Positions 8,597 to 18,326 are shown, counted from the first letter of the stretch. The stretch: DNA of 64,000 nt from Streptomyces chryseus (GCF_014650755.1 NZ_BMVO01000001.1:434001-498000), one strand, 5' to 3'. Notes: generated by a model from the letters alone, not told the origin. Numbers and translations are program-made.

Positions 8597-9856
8597 TCAG
8601 ACCTCCGGTCGCAGCCTGGCCGCGTCGACGGGGCTTCCGCCTTCCCGGACCCCGGCCATCAGGGCGCTGCCCTTGCGCCACTTGTCCCAGGGCACGTTCC
8701 AGTCGCCGAAGCCGTTCCCGAAGGGGTCCATCATGTCCCCGGCGCTGTTCACGACCTTGACGATGTCGCCCTCGCGGACGGTCTTGAAGAACCACTCGGC
8801 GTTGCTCGTGCTCATGCCGGTGCAGCCGTGGCTGACGTTGGCCGACCCCTGCGAGCCGACCGACCAGGGCGCGGCGTGGACGTACTCGCCGCTCCAGGTG
8901 ACCCGGGTGGCGTAGTAGACCGGCAGGTCGTACGAGTCCGCGGAGCCCTCGGCGATGCCGACGGTCGTCCCGCGCATCCGTACGAAGTACTCCTTGCCCA
9001 GTACGACCTTGACGCCGTTGCGGGTGGAGAAGCCGGGCTTGCCGGTGGTCACGGGAATGGTGTTGATCACCTTGCCGTTGCGCATGACCGTCATCTGGTG
9101 CGAGCCGGCGTCGGTGATGGCCTCCACCCGGTCCCCGGTGGTGATCCGCAGCGGCTTGGCGGGGCCGCCGTAGAGCCGGTCGGCCACCTTGATGCCGTCG
9201 AGGGTGCTGCGCGCCGTGATGGTGGCGTTGGCGGGCCAGTACTCCTTCGGACGGAAGTGCAGTTTCTTGTCGTCCACCCAGTGCCAGGACCCCTGCACCG
9301 CCGGCTCCGAGCGCACCTTCAGGGCGCGTTCGACGACCGCTCTGGCCGCCTCGCCCTTGACGGGGGCGCTGAGTTCGGCGGTGACCGGCTGGCCGACGCC
9401 GTACTTGCCCGCCTTGGGGCCGAAGGTGACCTTCAGGCGCTTCCTCGGAGGGACCGAGGTCTCGAAGGTGAGGGTGCGCGCACCGGGTGCGCCGTCCTCG
9501 TCCTCGGTGGCGACCTTGACCGTGTAGCGCGCTCCGGCCGCCAGCGGGGCGGTGCTGTGCCAGCGCGAGCCGTCGGCGGAGAGTTCGCCGGCCAGATAGC
9601 GCCCGGCGGCGTCGGAGGCCGTCACGTCCGTGATCCGGCCGTCCTTGTCCTTGGCGGTGATCTCCAGGGGCTTCTCGGGGTCCGCCTTGGACGTGCCGGT
9701 GGCCGCGTTGAAGGAGACCTGGTCCGCCGCGTCGTACGGCGCCGCGGAGAGCGGATGGCCGTCACCGGACCCGCTGCACGCCGTCCCGGCTGCCGCGAGG
9801 GACGCGATCAGCAGGGAGCAGCTCAGAACCGTCCGGAGTCGAGGTGAATGGCTCAT
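8597..9856 (-). CDS. L,D-transpeptidase lipoprotein with Ig-like domains
   Basis: L,D-transpeptidases make 3-3 peptidoglycan cross-links outside the membrane. The 419-residue precursor has a signal peptide ending at the lipobox LAAAGTAC, two bacterial Ig-like beta domains (about 45-260) and a YkuD domain (about 275-385). The catalytic block is SHGCTGMSTSNAEWFF with the nucleophilic Cys, and the fold signature MTVMRNGKVINTIPVTTGK precedes it. This matches the LdtMt2-type architecture. The ATG at 9856 was chosen because TAATGT lies 6 nt upstream, suggesting a leaderless transcript; an in-frame GTG lies 6 nt further out. It follows ctaF but a strong terminator intervenes, so it is probably transcribed alone. 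Confidence 0.92.
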   Translation of the reverse strand: MSHSPRLRTVLSCSLLIASLAAAGTACSGSGDGHPLSAAPYDAADQVSFNAATGTSKADPEKPLEITAKDKDGRITDVTASDAAGRYLAGELSADGSRWHSTAPLAAGARYTVKVATEDEDGAPGARTLTFETSVPPRKRLKVTFGPKAGKYGVGQPVTAELSAPVKGEAARAVVERALKVRSEPAVQGSWHWVDDKKLHFRPKEYWPANATITARSTLDGIKVADRLYGGPAKPLRITTGDRVEAITDAGSHQMTVMRNGKVINTIPVTTGKPGFSTRNGVKVVLGKEYFVRMRGTTVGIAEGSADSYDLPVYYATRVTWSGEYVHAAPWSVGSQGSANVSHGCTGMSTSNAEWFFKTVREGDIVKVVNSAGDMMDPFGNGFGDWNVPWDKWRKGSALMAGVREGGSPVDAARLRPEV

Positions 9857-9907
9857 GATCACACATTAGGAACATTTCACAGGTACGGCGCGCCGGGAGA
9901 TGCCAAA

Positions 9908-9950
9908 CGAGGGGCCCGCCCACCTGATGTGCAGGTGGGCGGGCCCCTCG
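9908..9950 (-). terminator. Strong terminator after ctaF
   Basis: A perfect 19-bp inverted repeat (CGAGGGGCCCGCCCACCTG and its complement) with a 5-nt loop lies 18 bp beyond the ctaF stop. It should end the ctaCDF transcript before the L,D-transpeptidase gene. Confidence 0.9.
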
Positions 9951-9968
9951 GGCGTGTCACTGGTGCGT

Positions 9969-10367
9969 CTACTGGTTCTGGTTCTCGCCCCGGTAGTACT
10001 CGAAGACCCAGCCGAAGAGACCGATCAGGATCAGCGGCGCCGAGAAGTACAGCAGCCACCAGCCCATGGCCACGCCGAGGAACGCGAACGCGCCTCCGAT
10101 GGCCAGCGAGAGCGGCTGCCAGCTGTGCGGCGAGAAGAAGCCGACGTCACCGGCCTCGTCCGCTACGTCGGCCTCCTTGTCGTCCTGGGCCATCGCGTCG
10201 ACACGCTTGGCCGTGAAGGCCAGGTAGTAGCCGATCATGATGCTCAGGCCGAAGGCCAGGAACAGTGCCGTGGTTCCGGCGGGCTCCTTCGACCACACGC
10301 CATAGACGATCGCCATGGCGAGGATGAAGATGCTCAACCAGATGAACATCTTTCCCTGGATCTTCAC
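9969..10367 (-). CDS. ctaF: Cytochrome c oxidase subunit IV (actinobacterial)
   Basis: CtaF is the small actinobacterial fourth subunit of the aa3 oxidase. The 132-residue protein starts [23 protein letters not shown] and has four hydrophobic segments, with a cytosolic polar stretch around residues 60-80. WSKEPAGT after the first helix and [11 protein letters not shown] at the end are typical. The start overlaps the ctaD stop by 4 nt (ATGA). It is the last gene of ctaCDF. Confidence 0.95.
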   Translation of the reverse strand: MKIQGKMFIWLSIFILAMAIVYGVWSKEPAGTTALFLAFGLSIMIGYYLAFTAKRVDAMAQDDKEADVADEAGDVGFFSPHSWQPLSLAIGGAFAFLGVAMGWWLLYFSAPLILIGLFGWVFEYYRGENQNQ

Positions 10368-12103
10368 TTGCCGACCTCCTTGCCGCCGAACAGCGCGGTG
10401 TCCTTCTGTCCGTGGTTCTCGAGCTGCTCGAGAGCGGCGATCTCAGGGTGGTGCAGGTCGAACGCCGGGGATTCGGAACGGATCCGCGGCAGCGTGAGGA
10501 AGTTGTGCCGCGGGGGCGGGCAGGACGTCGCCCACTCCAGCGAACGGCCGTAGCCCCACGGGTCGTCGACCTCGATCTTCTTGCCGTACTTCGCGGTCTT
10601 CCACACGTTGTAGAAGAACGGGAGCATCGACAGACCCAGCAGGAACGAGGCGATCGTGGAGATCGTGTTCAGCAGGGTGAAGCCGTCGGCGGCGAGGTAG
10701 TCCGCGTAACGACGCGGCATGCCCTCGGCGCCGAGCCAGTGCTGGACCAGGAACGTGCCGTGGAAGCCCACGAACAGGGTCCAGAAGGTGATCTTGCCCA
10801 GGCGCTCGTCCAGCATCTTGCCCGTGAACTTCGGCCACCAGAAGTGGAATCCGGAGAACATCGCGAAGACCACGGTGCCGAAGATGACGTAGTGGAAGTG
10901 CGCGACCACGAAGTACGAGTCGGAGACGTGGAAGTCCATCGGGGGCGAGGCCAGGATGACGCCGGTCAGACCACCGAAGGTGAAGGTGATCAGGAAGCCG
11001 ACGGCCCACAGCATCGGGGTCTCGAAGGACAGTGAGCCCTTCCACATGGTGCCGATCCAGTTGAAGAACTTCACACCGGTCGGTACCGCGATCAGGAAGG
11101 TCATGAACGAGAAGAACGGCAACAGCACGCCGCCCGTGACGTACATGTGGTGCGCCCACACCGTGACCGAGAGGCCGGCGATGGCGATCGTCGCGCCGAT
11201 CAGGCCGATGTAGCCGAACATCGGCTTGCGGCTGAAGACCGGGATGACCTCGGAGATGATGCCGAAGAACGGCAGCGCGATGATGTACACCTCTGGGTGT
11301 CCGAAGAACCAGAAGAGGTGCTGCCACAGCAGCGATCCGCCGTTGGCCGCGTCGAAGATGTGCGCACCGAACTTGCGGTCCGCCTCCAGGGCGAAGAGAG
11401 CCGCCGCGAGCACCGGGAAGGCGAGCAGGACCAGCACACCGGTCAGCAGCACGTTCCAGGTGAAGATCGGCATGCGGAACATCGTCATGCCGGGCGCGCG
11501 CATGCAGATGATCGTGGTGATGAAGTTGACCGAGCCGAGGATCGTGCCGAAGCCCGAGAAGGCCAGACCCATGATCCACATGTCGGCGCCGACACCCGGC
11601 GAACGGACCGCGTCCGACAGCGGGGCGTAGGCGAACCAGCCGAAGTCGGCCGCACCCTGGGGGGTGAGGAAGCCGGCCACCGCGATGAGCGAGCCGAAGA
11701 GGTACAGCCAGTACGCGAACATGTTCAGCCGGGGGAACGCCACGTCGGGCGCGCCGATCTGCAGCGGCATGATCCAGTTCGCGAATCCGGCGAACAGCGG
11801 CGTCGCGAACATCAGCAGCATGATCGTGCCGTGCATCGTGAACGCCTGGTTGAACTGCTCGTTCGACATGATCTGCGTGCCGGGACGGGCCAGTTCGGCG
11901 CGCATGAAGAGCGCCATCAGGCCGCCGACACAGAAGAACACGAACGACGTGATCAGGTAGAGCGAGCCGATGGTCTTGTGGTCAGTGGTGGTCAGCCACT
12001 TGACGACGACATTTCCCGGCTGCTTGCGCCGTACCGGCAGTTCGTTCTCGTAGGACGAGCCGTCTGCCGCCGCGGCACCCTTGGGTTCGTTGAGGATGCT
12101 CAC
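10364..12103 (-). CDS. ctaD: Cytochrome c oxidase subunit I
   Basis: CtaD is the catalytic aa3 subunit with heme a, heme a3 and CuB. It has 579 residues and 12 predicted transmembrane helices. Key motifs are [10 protein letters not shown] (CuB His and the cross-linked Tyr), [11 protein letters not shown] (CuB His pair) and [10 protein letters not shown] (heme a and a3 ligands); [12 protein letters not shown] carries the first heme a His. The start is GTG at 12103, which overlaps the ctaC stop as GTGA; the frame remains open upstream but that sequence is the shadow of ctaC. It is followed by ctaF with a 4-nt overlap. Confidence 0.97.
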   Translation of the reverse strand: MSILNEPKGAAAADGSSYENELPVRRKQPGNVVVKWLTTTDHKTIGSLYLITSFVFFCVGGLMALFMRAELARPGTQIMSNEQFNQAFTMHGTIMLLMFATPLFAGFANWIMPLQIGAPDVAFPRLNMFAYWLYLFGSLIAVAGFLTPQGAADFGWFAYAPLSDAVRSPGVGADMWIMGLAFSGFGTILGSVNFITTIICMRAPGMTMFRMPIFTWNVLLTGVLVLLAFPVLAAALFALEADRKFGAHIFDAANGGSLLWQHLFWFFGHPEVYIIALPFFGIISEVIPVFSRKPMFGYIGLIGATIAIAGLSVTVWAHHMYVTGGVLLPFFSFMTFLIAVPTGVKFFNWIGTMWKGSLSFETPMLWAVGFLITFTFGGLTGVILASPPMDFHVSDSYFVVAHFHYVIFGTVVFAMFSGFHFWWPKFTGKMLDERLGKITFWTLFVGFHGTFLVQHWLGAEGMPRRYADYLAADGFTLLNTISTIASFLLGLSMLPFFYNVWKTAKYGKKIEVDDPWGYGRSLEWATSCPPPRHNFLTLPRIRSESPAFDLHHPEIAALEQLENHGQKDTALFGGKEVGK

Positions 12104-13068
12104 AGTTTGTTCGTCTCCGCATTCCTGGCCGGGTCGGTCTGCTCGATACCGGACGGGATGAAGCCGGTCTGGCCCTTCTCCGCCAGCTCCTTGAGGTGCT
12201 GCTGGTACCGCTCCGGGGAGACGACCTTCACGTTGAAGAGCATCCGGGAGTGGTCGACACCGCAGAGCTCGGCGCACTTGCCCCGGAAGGTGCCCTCACG
12301 CGTGGGGGTCACCTCGAAGGCGTTGGTGTGGCCCGGGATGACGTCCAGCTTCATGAGGAACGGCACCACCCAGAAGGAGTGGATGACGTCACGCGAAGTC
12401 AGGATGAAGCGGACCTTCTCGCCCTTCGGCAGCCACAGGGTCGGACCCGGGTTGCCGTTCTGCGGGTTCCGCTCGCCCGGAGTGCCGACCGCGTAGACGC
12501 CTTCGGCGCCTTCGGGGAACTCCTCGGTGTAGCGGTTCGGGATGGCGTCGAGCTCCTTGGGGGGCTTCACGCCGGTGGCGGCGTCGCCGTCCACGTTCTC
12601 CACGTAGTTGAAGCCCCAGCTCCACTGGAAGCCGACCACGTTGATGGTGTGGGTCGGCTTCTTCTCGAGCGCGAGGAGCTTCGACTCGTCGCGCGCGGTG
12701 AAGTAGAAGAGGACCGAGACGATGATGAGCGGGACCACGGTGTACAGCGCCTCGATGGGCATGTTGTACCGGGTCTGCGGAGGTACTTCTACCTTGGTGC
12801 GGCTACGCCGGTGGAAGAAGACGCTCCACAGAATCAGCCCCCACACCAGGACGCCCGTGACGAGCGCTGCCGCCCACGAGCCCTGCCAGAGGGACAGAAT
12901 AATGGGAGCCTCTTCGGTGACCGGGGTAGGCATCCCGAGGCGGGGGAAGTCTTCCCATGTGTACGAGCAACCAGAGGCGGTCGCCAGGACCACGCCCGCG
13001 GTCAGCACCTGGAGCAGCTTCCGCCGCATCGGGCGCCGCGACGAGCGGTCGGAGCCGTTGGGACTCAC
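12100..13068 (-). CDS. ctaC: Cytochrome c oxidase subunit II
   Basis: CtaC holds the CuA centre that accepts electrons from cytochrome cc. The GTG at 13068 is chosen because GGAAGG lies 7 nt upstream, giving 322 residues; an ATG upstream at 13173 has no ribosome-binding site. The N-terminus is a lipoprotein signal ([20 protein letters not shown]), followed by two membrane helices. The CuA motif is [12 protein letters not shown], with the second-site residues in [10 protein letters not shown]. The insert [20 protein letters not shown] is typical of actinobacterial forms. It is the first gene of ctaCDF. Confidence 0.96.
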   Translation of the reverse strand: MSPNGSDRSSRRPMRRKLLQVLTAGVVLATASGCSYTWEDFPRLGMPTPVTEEAPIILSLWQGSWAAALVTGVLVWGLILWSVFFHRRSRTKVEVPPQTRYNMPIEALYTVVPLIIVSVLFYFTARDESKLLALEKKPTHTINVVGFQWSWGFNYVENVDGDAATGVKPPKELDAIPNRYTEEFPEGAEGVYAVGTPGERNPQNGNPGPTLWLPKGEKVRFILTSRDVIHSFWVVPFLMKLDVIPGHTNAFEVTPTREGTFRGKCAELCGVDHSRMLFNVKVVSPERYQQHLKELAEKGQTGFIPSGIEQTDPARNAETNKL

Positions 13069-13148
13069 GTAGCGCCTTCCCGAGAGTCTCGCCCGCGCGG
13101 TCGGTCGCGGCCGTCTCGCTGGTCGGTCGCCGGCCCTGACGCGGGCAG

Positions 13149-13177
13149 GGGTTTGGATGTTTATGCGGACCAAACCC
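13149..13177. promoter_or_regulatory. Inverted repeat and probable promoter upstream of ctaC
   Basis: GGGTTTGG and CCAAACCC form a perfect 8-bp inverted repeat with a 13-nt spacer in the 317-bp gap between ctaC and the divergent desulfurase. On the minus strand TAGGGT at 13174-13179 could be a -10 box, so the repeat would overlap the transcription start. The rest of the gap (13181-13385) holds GC-rich sequence without a recognisable gene, apart from the probable desulfurase promoter at its end. Confidence 0.4.
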
Positions 13178-13385
13178 TACTGGACGCTATTTGGGGTCGC
13201 GCGGGGAGGGTGCCCAACGCGCCGTACCCCTCCCCGAAGGGGTGGCTTCTCGGTGGAATACGGGCCTCCGCCCGTCATCTGACCCGGCATCCGGCGGGGC
13301 GTCCGGCGCCCCTCCCCCGCGCCCTCCCCCGGACCCGCCCGCCGGTGGTGCGCGCGGTCGTGGCGGCGGGGATTAGCGTGGCGGT

Positions 13386-14768
13386 GTGCCCTACTTCGAC
13401 GCCGCCTCCTCCGCCCCGCTGCACCCCGTCGCCCGGCAGGCCCTGCTCGCCTCGCTCGACGAGGGCTGGGCCGACCCGTCCCGCCTCTACCGCGAGGGGC
13501 GGCGGGCCAGGCTGCTGCTCGACGCGGCCCGGGAGGCGGCGGCGGAGGCCGTGGGGTGCCGCCCCGACGAGCTCGTGTTCACCTCGTCCGGCACCCGCGC
13601 GGTGCACACCGGGATCGCGGGCGCACTGGCCGGGCGCCGGCGTGTCGGCCGGCATCTGGTGGTCTCCGCCGTCGAGCACTCGTCGGTGCTCCATTCGGCC
13701 GCCGGGCACGAGGCGGCGGGCGGTACGACGACGCAGGTGGCGGTGGACCGGGCGGGCCGCGTGGACCCCGGGGCGTACGCCCGGGAGCTGCGTGAGGACA
13801 CCGCGCTGGCCTGCCTGCAGTCCGCCAATCACGAGGTCGGCACCGAGCAGCCGGTGGCTGAAATCGCACAGCAGTGCCGGGCGGTGGGTGTGCCGCTGCT
13901 TGTGGACGCGGCGCAGTCGCTCGGGTGGGGGCCGGTGGAGGGCGACTGGTCGCTGCTGACGGCGAGTGCGCACAAATGGGGCGGTCCGGCGGGGGTCGGG
14001 CTGCTGGTGGTGCGCAAGGGCGTGCGGTTCGCCCCCCAAGGCCCCGCCGACGAGCGGGAGTCCGGGCGGGCGGCCGGCTTCGAGAACCTGCCCGCGATCG
14101 TGGCGGCGGCGGCCTCACTGCGGGCCGTGCGGGGCGAGGCGGCGGCCGAGGCGGAGCGGTTGCGGGCGCTGGTGGACCGGATCCGGCTCCGGGTGCCGGA
14201 GCTCGTACCGGATGTGGAGGTCGTCGGCGATCCGGTGCGGAGGCTGCCGCACGTGATCACCTTCTCGTGCCTGTACGTCGACGGGGAGGCGCTGCTGCAC
14301 GAGTTGGACCGCGCCGGTTTTTCTGTATCGTCCGGTTCGTCGTGTACGAGCAGCACCCTCACGCCGAGCCATGTGCTCCGCGCGATGGGTGTGCTGACGG
14401 AGGGCAACGTCCGGGTCTCGCTACCGTCCGGCACGGCGGAGCAGGACGTGGACCGCTTCCTGGAGGCGCTGCCGGGGGCGGTGGCCGGGGTGCGGGAGCG
14501 GCTGGGTGCGCCGGTCGCCGCCGCGTCCTCGCCGTCCGAGGCGCCGTCGCTGGTCGTCGACTCGCTCGGCAAGCGGTGCCCGATCCCGGTGATCGAGCTG
14601 GCGAAGGTCATCGGCGACGTGCCGGTCGGCGGGACGGTGACGGTGCTCTCGGACGACGAGGCGGCCCGGCTGGACATTCCGGCGTGGTGCGGGATGCGGG
14701 GGCAGGAGTACGTCGGGGAGCGGGCGGCTGAGCGCGGCGCGGCGTACGTGGTGCGGCGCTTGAGCTGA
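13386..14768 (+). CDS. Cysteine desulfurase fused to a C-terminal TusA sulfur-carrier domain
   Basis: Residues 1-375 are an IscS/NifS-type PLP cysteine desulfurase: Lys197 in SAHKWGGPAG binds PLP, HSSVLHS and VDAAQSLGW are cofactor sites, and Cys320 in SSGSSCTSST is the persulfide cysteine. After a short Ala/Ser/Pro linker, residues 386-460 form a TusA domain (VVDSLGKRCPIPVIELAK) whose Cys398 in CPxP accepts sulfur. The fusion should pass the persulfide directly to a carrier for thiolation chemistry. The GTG at 13386 has no ribosome-binding site, but TAGCGT lies just upstream, suggesting a leaderless or nearly leaderless start. It is divergent from ctaCDF, and erpA lies a few genes on. Confidence 0.92.
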   Translation: MPYFDAASSAPLHPVARQALLASLDEGWADPSRLYREGRRARLLLDAAREAAAEAVGCRPDELVFTSSGTRAVHTGIAGALAGRRRVGRHLVVSAVEHSSVLHSAAGHEAAGGTTTQVAVDRAGRVDPGAYARELREDTALACLQSANHEVGTEQPVAEIAQQCRAVGVPLLVDAAQSLGWGPVEGDWSLLTASAHKWGGPAGVGLLVVRKGVRFAPQGPADERESGRAAGFENLPAIVAAAASLRAVRGEAAAEAERLRALVDRIRLRVPELVPDVEVVGDPVRRLPHVITFSCLYVDGEALLHELDRAGFSVSSGSSCTSSTLTPSHVLRAMGVLTEGNVRVSLPSGTAEQDVDRFLEALPGAVAGVRERLGAPVAAASSPSEAPSLVVDSLGKRCPIPVIELAKVIGDVPVGGTVTVLSDDEAARLDIPAWCGMRGQEYVGERAAERGAAYVVRRLS

Positions 14769-14823
14769 CGGCGAGCGCGGCGCGGGCTGCCGCGGCCGCT
14801 CGTACCGCTCCTGGAACGCCGAA

Positions 14824-14880
14824 GGGGCCGGAGAAGCCGCCGAGCGGGCGCGTCGCCGCTCGGCGGGCTCGTCCGGCCCC
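14824..14880. terminator. Nested bidirectional terminator
   Basis: CCGCCGAGCGG/CCGCTCGGCGG is an 11-bp stem nested inside GGGGCCGG/CCGGCCCC. It lies between the convergent desulfurase and PfkB kinase genes and can serve both. Confidence 0.8.
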
Positions 14881-14918
14881 GTCCGCCGTCCGGGGTCACG
14901 CCTGCGCGGCGTCCCGGT

Positions 14919-15893
14919 TCAGGACAGGTGGGCGCGGACCTCTTCCGCCGCCTCGTGGCCGTACGCCTTGGTGAAGCGGTCCATGAAGTTGGCGCGGCGC
15001 AGCGTGTACTCCTGCGTGCCCAGCGTCTCGATCACCAGCGTCGCCAGCATGCAGCCGACCTGCGCGGCGCGCTCCAGGCCGACGCCCCAGGCCAGACCGG
15101 ACAGGAAGCCGGCGCGGAAAGCGTCGCCGACGCCGGTGGGGTCGACCTTGCCCTCCTCCTCCGGGCAGCCGACGATCACCGGCTCGTCGCCGACCCGCTC
15201 GATCCGCACGCCGCGCGAGCCGAGCGTCGTGACGCGATGGCCGACCTTGGCGAGGATCTCCTCGTCGCTCCAGCCGGTCTTGGACTCGATGAGCCCCTTC
15301 TCGTACTCGTTGGAGAAGAGGTACGTCGCACCCGCGAGCAGCGTGCGGATGTCGTCGCCCGACATGCGGGCGATCTGCTGCGAGAAGTCCGCGGCGAACG
15401 AGATGGAGCGCGCCTTGCACTCCTCCGTGTGGCGCAGCATCGCCTCGGGGTCGTCCGCGCCGATCAGGACGAGGTCCAGGCCGCCGACGCGCTCGGCCAC
15501 CGCCTGGAGCTCGATCTGGCGGGCCTCGCTCATCGCACCCGTGTAGAAGGAGCCGATCTGGTTGTGGTCGGCGTCGGTGGTGCACACGAAGCGGGCGGTG
15601 TGCAGGACCTCGGAGATGCGCACCGAGCCCGTGTCCACCCCGTGCCGGTCGAGCCAGGCGCGGTACTCGTCGAAGTCCGAGCCGGCGGCGCCGACCAGGA
15701 TCGGGGCCGTGCCGAGCTGGCCCATGCCGAAGCAGATGTTGGCGCCGACACCGCCCCGGCGTACGTCGAGGTTGTCGACCAGGAAGGAGAGGGAGACCGT
15801 GTGCAGCTGGTCCGCGACCAATTGGTCGGCGAAGCGGCCGGGGAAGGTCATGAGGTGGTCGGTGGCGATGGAGCCGGTGACTGCGATACGCAC
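14919..15893 (-). CDS. PfkB-family carbohydrate / nucleoside kinase
   Basis: This 324-residue ribokinase-fold enzyme transfers phosphate from ATP to a sugar or nucleoside. The N-terminal substrate half starts RIAVTGSIATDHLMTFPGRF and has the hinge GGVGANICFGMGQLG. The C-terminal anion-hole motif is DPTGVGDAFRAGF with catalytic Asp. The short lid and overall pattern resemble actinobacterial adenosine kinases, but the substrate cannot be fixed from sequence alone. The start is GTG at 15893. The gene is alone, with the 69-residue gene divergent from it. Confidence 0.88.
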   Translation of the reverse strand: MRIAVTGSIATDHLMTFPGRFADQLVADQLHTVSLSFLVDNLDVRRGGVGANICFGMGQLGTAPILVGAAGSDFDEYRAWLDRHGVDTGSVRISEVLHTARFVCTTDADHNQIGSFYTGAMSEARQIELQAVAERVGGLDLVLIGADDPEAMLRHTEECKARSISFAADFSQQIARMSGDDIRTLLAGATYLFSNEYEKGLIESKTGWSDEEILAKVGHRVTTLGSRGVRIERVGDEPVIVGCPEEEGKVDPTGVGDAFRAGFLSGLAWGVGLERAAQVGCMLATLVIETLGTQEYTLRRANFMDRFTKAYGHEAAEEVRAHLS

Positions 15894-16074
15894 GGCGAGG
15901 ACGCTCCTGCGGGCGGTGGGTGAGGACAGTTCACGCTACCCGTTCGTAGCCCCCGCGCACCAAGAGGCAAAACTACCCGATAGTAGGGCTTTTCTCCTGA
16001 CGTCCCAGCTGCTTACGGTGCGAGCGACGGGGTCCGCGGTGTGGCGGCCCCCCAGAGCTACGGGAGCGTCCCGC

Positions 16075-16284
16075 ATGCAGAAGCACAGCGTCACGTCGTC
16101 CGCCCGGGCCGAGCAGGACGGCGGCCTGGAGGAACTGCGCGGGGACTGCGCCCGGATGGTCCCGCACTGGGCGGTGCCCGCCGAGTCCGCGCCCGCTCCC
16201 GTGCCGGTCTCGCTGATCCACGGCGTCACCGTGCCGCCCGCCTCGGCGCGGCTGGTCGGCGCGATGTCCGAGTACGGGGGCTGA
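16075..16284 (+). CDS. Small hypothetical protein, 69 aa
   Basis: Not recognised. The ATG has CGGGAG 8 nt upstream. The protein is hydrophilic, with a Pro/Ala-rich middle (SAPAPVPVSLIHG) and no signal peptide or membrane segment. Third-position GC is high, consistent with coding. It lies between the divergent PfkB kinase and the next membrane protein on the same strand, 144 bp before it. Confidence 0.5.
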   Translation: MQKHSVTSSARAEQDGGLEELRGDCARMVPHWAVPAESAPAPVPVSLIHGVTVPPASARLVGAMSEYGG

Positions 16285-16428
16285 GCCCGGCTCCTGAGGC
16301 GCGCGTGGGGAGCGTGAGGGAACCGCACGCTCCCCCGTTCCGTCCCACCGGTGTCTCCCGTCGAGGGACTCCCGTTGAGGGATACGGACACAGGCACAGG
16401 ACGGCACAGCGGCCGAAGGAGCGATGCG

Positions 16429-17883
16429 GTGAGCACCGAGCGACCGGAAGAGGACGCGACCGGCGTCCACAAGCGGCGTGCCCCGCTGGTCGCCGCCTCA
16501 GTGGCAGCGGCGGTGCTGCTGGCCGGGGGCGGCGCGGCGTACTGGGCGTCGACCGCCTCGGGCGGTGGCGGCGGCACGGGCAGCGGCGCGAAGGCGGACG
16601 ACGGCACTCCGCCGCCGCTGAGCCTGGACGGCCATACGGACGCCGACGCGCCCGGCGTGGCGCCCGGCGAGCCGGACCCGAACGGCGGGGTGACGTACCG
16701 CGCCGAGGGGAACCTGCCCAAGGGGCCCGGATCCGCGCCGGTGTACCGGGCCTCGGGCACGGTCACCGCCGCCGAGGTGGCGCGGCTGGCCGAGGCGCTC
16801 GGCGTACCGGGCAAGCCCCGCGCCGAGGGCTCGGTCTGGAAGGCCGGGGTCGCCAAGGACGGCGCGGGACCCGTGCTCCAGGTCAACAAGGAGGCGCCGG
16901 GCACCTGGACGTTCGCGAAGTTCGGCCCGGCCGGCGGTGACGACTGCGCCCGGGGCAAGCAGTGCCCCGACGACTCCGGCCGGCCGGGCGGCGAAGGCTC
17001 CGCGGTGAGCGAGAAGGCCGCGAAGAAGGCCGCGGCGCCCGTGCTGAAGGCGCTGGGTCAGGGCGACGCCGAGCTGGACGCCCGGCAGCTGATGGGCGCG
17101 GTACGGGTGGTGAACGCCGACCCCCGGGTGGGCGGCCTGCCGACGTACGGCTGGGCGACCGGCGTCCAGATCGGCTCCGACGGGGAACCGGTCGGCGGCA
17201 GCGGGCAGCTGAAGGGCCTGGCGAAGGGCGACACGTACCCGGTGATCAGCGCCGACGCGGCGCTGAAGCAGCTGAACAAGTCCGGCCAGGGCGCCGGCCG
17301 GATCGGCATCGGCGGGTGCGCCACCCCGGTGCCGCACGGTGACAAGGGCGACGAGAAGGGCGCGGCGGATTCGCCCTGCGAGCCGGCCGGCGGGCGGGCG
17401 CCGTCCGCGCCGGAGCCCGTGGCCGTGGGCGGGGCGGTGTTCGGGCTGGCCGCGCAGTACGTCGACGGGCGGCAGGCGCTCGTACCGTCGTGGCTGTTCG
17501 AGGTGCGGCCCGGCGGCGGCGCGCAGCCGTTCACGATCACGCACCCGGCGGTCGACCCCGACTACCTGGCCGAGCCCTCCCCCGAGCCGGCTCCGAGCGA
17601 GAGCGGCGAGCCCCCGGCGCCGCCGCGGCAGGTCGAGTCGTACAGCGCGGACGGGCGGAAGCTCACGGTGCACTTCTGGGGCGGCGTGTGCAGCGACTAC
17701 GCGGCCAAGGCGAGCGAGGAGAACGGGACGGTGAAGGTGCGGATCACCGAGACCAACCCCGATCCCGACCGGGTCTGCATCGCGCTCGCCAAGGAGCTGA
17801 AGGAGACCGTGAAGCTCGACAAGCCGCTGGACGGCCGCAAGGTCGTCGACGCGCGCAGCGGCGAGACGGTGCCGCGCGCGTAG
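16429..17883 (+). CDS. Single-pass membrane protein with large extracellular domain
   Basis: Not recognised as a named family. The GTG at 16429 has AAGGAG 7 nt upstream, giving 484 residues. A cytosolic N-terminus of about 20 residues (PEEDATGVHKRR) is followed by one helix (APLVAASVAAAVLLAGGGAAYW) and then Gly/Ser/Pro-rich extracellular sequence. The extracellular part contains a repeat-like alpha/beta pattern with four cysteines (DDCARGKQC, GGCATP, SPCEPAG) and a conserved tail around LTVHFWGGVCSDYAAKASEE. Such proteins are common in Streptomyces and have no assigned role. Confidence 0.8.
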   Translation: MSTERPEEDATGVHKRRAPLVAASVAAAVLLAGGGAAYWASTASGGGGGTGSGAKADDGTPPPLSLDGHTDADAPGVAPGEPDPNGGVTYRAEGNLPKGPGSAPVYRASGTVTAAEVARLAEALGVPGKPRAEGSVWKAGVAKDGAGPVLQVNKEAPGTWTFAKFGPAGGDDCARGKQCPDDSGRPGGEGSAVSEKAAKKAAAPVLKALGQGDAELDARQLMGAVRVVNADPRVGGLPTYGWATGVQIGSDGEPVGGSGQLKGLAKGDTYPVISADAALKQLNKSGQGAGRIGIGGCATPVPHGDKGDEKGAADSPCEPAGGRAPSAPEPVAVGGAVFGLAAQYVDGRQALVPSWLFEVRPGGGAQPFTITHPAVDPDYLAEPSPEPAPSESGEPPAPPRQVESYSADGRKLTVHFWGGVCSDYAAKASEENGTVKVRITETNPDPDRVCIALAKELKETVKLDKPLDGRKVVDARSGETVPRA

Positions 17884-17910
17884 GCGTGAGGCCCCGCGGC
17901 GACGCGGGTA

Positions 17911-17956
17911 CGACAGAAGGCGGCCGCCCCGCGGAAGGGGCGGCCGCCTTCTGTCG
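17911..17956. terminator. Bidirectional terminator
   Basis: A perfect 20-bp inverted repeat (CGACAGAAGGCGGCCGCCCC) with a 6-nt loop lies between the convergent membrane protein and erpA. It should serve both genes. Confidence 0.92.
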
Positions 17957-17969
17957 CGGCGCTTGTCGT

Positions 17970-18326
17970 CTAGCTGAACGAGTCGCCGCAGGCGCAGGAG
18001 CCCGTGGCGTTCGGGTTGTCGATCGTGAAGCCCTGCTTCTCGATGGTGTCGACGAAGTCGATGGAGGCGCCGCCCAGGTACGGGGCGCTCATGCGGTCGG
18101 TGACGACCTTGACGCCGTCGAAGTCCTTCACGACGTCGCCGTCGAGCGAGCGCTCGTCGAAGAAGAGCTGGTACCGCAGGCCGGAGCAGCCACCGGGCTG
18201 GACGGCGACGCGCAGCGCGAGGTCCTCCCGGCCTTCCTGGTCCAGCAGTGCCTTGACCTTGGAGGCGGCGGCGTCGGACAGGAGAATGCCGTCGCTCACG
18301 GTGGTCTTGTCGTCCTGAACGGACAT
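17970..18326 (-). CDS. erpA: Iron-sulfur cluster insertion protein (A-type carrier)
   Basis: A-type carriers receive [2Fe-2S]/[4Fe-4S] clusters from the SUF machinery and hand them to apo-proteins. The 118-residue protein has the three conserved cysteines: one in PGGCSGLRYQLFFDE and two in the C-terminal CACGDSFS. The fold signature VSDGILLSDAAASKVKALL is at the N-terminus. It is divergent from nadA, whose product needs a [4Fe-4S] cluster, so joint control is plausible. The ATG has GGGAGA upstream. Confidence 0.95.
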   Translation of the reverse strand: MSVQDDKTTVSDGILLSDAAASKVKALLDQEGREDLALRVAVQPGGCSGLRYQLFFDERSLDGDVVKDFDGVKVVTDRMSAPYLGGASIDFVDTIEKQGFTIDNPNATGSCACGDSFS

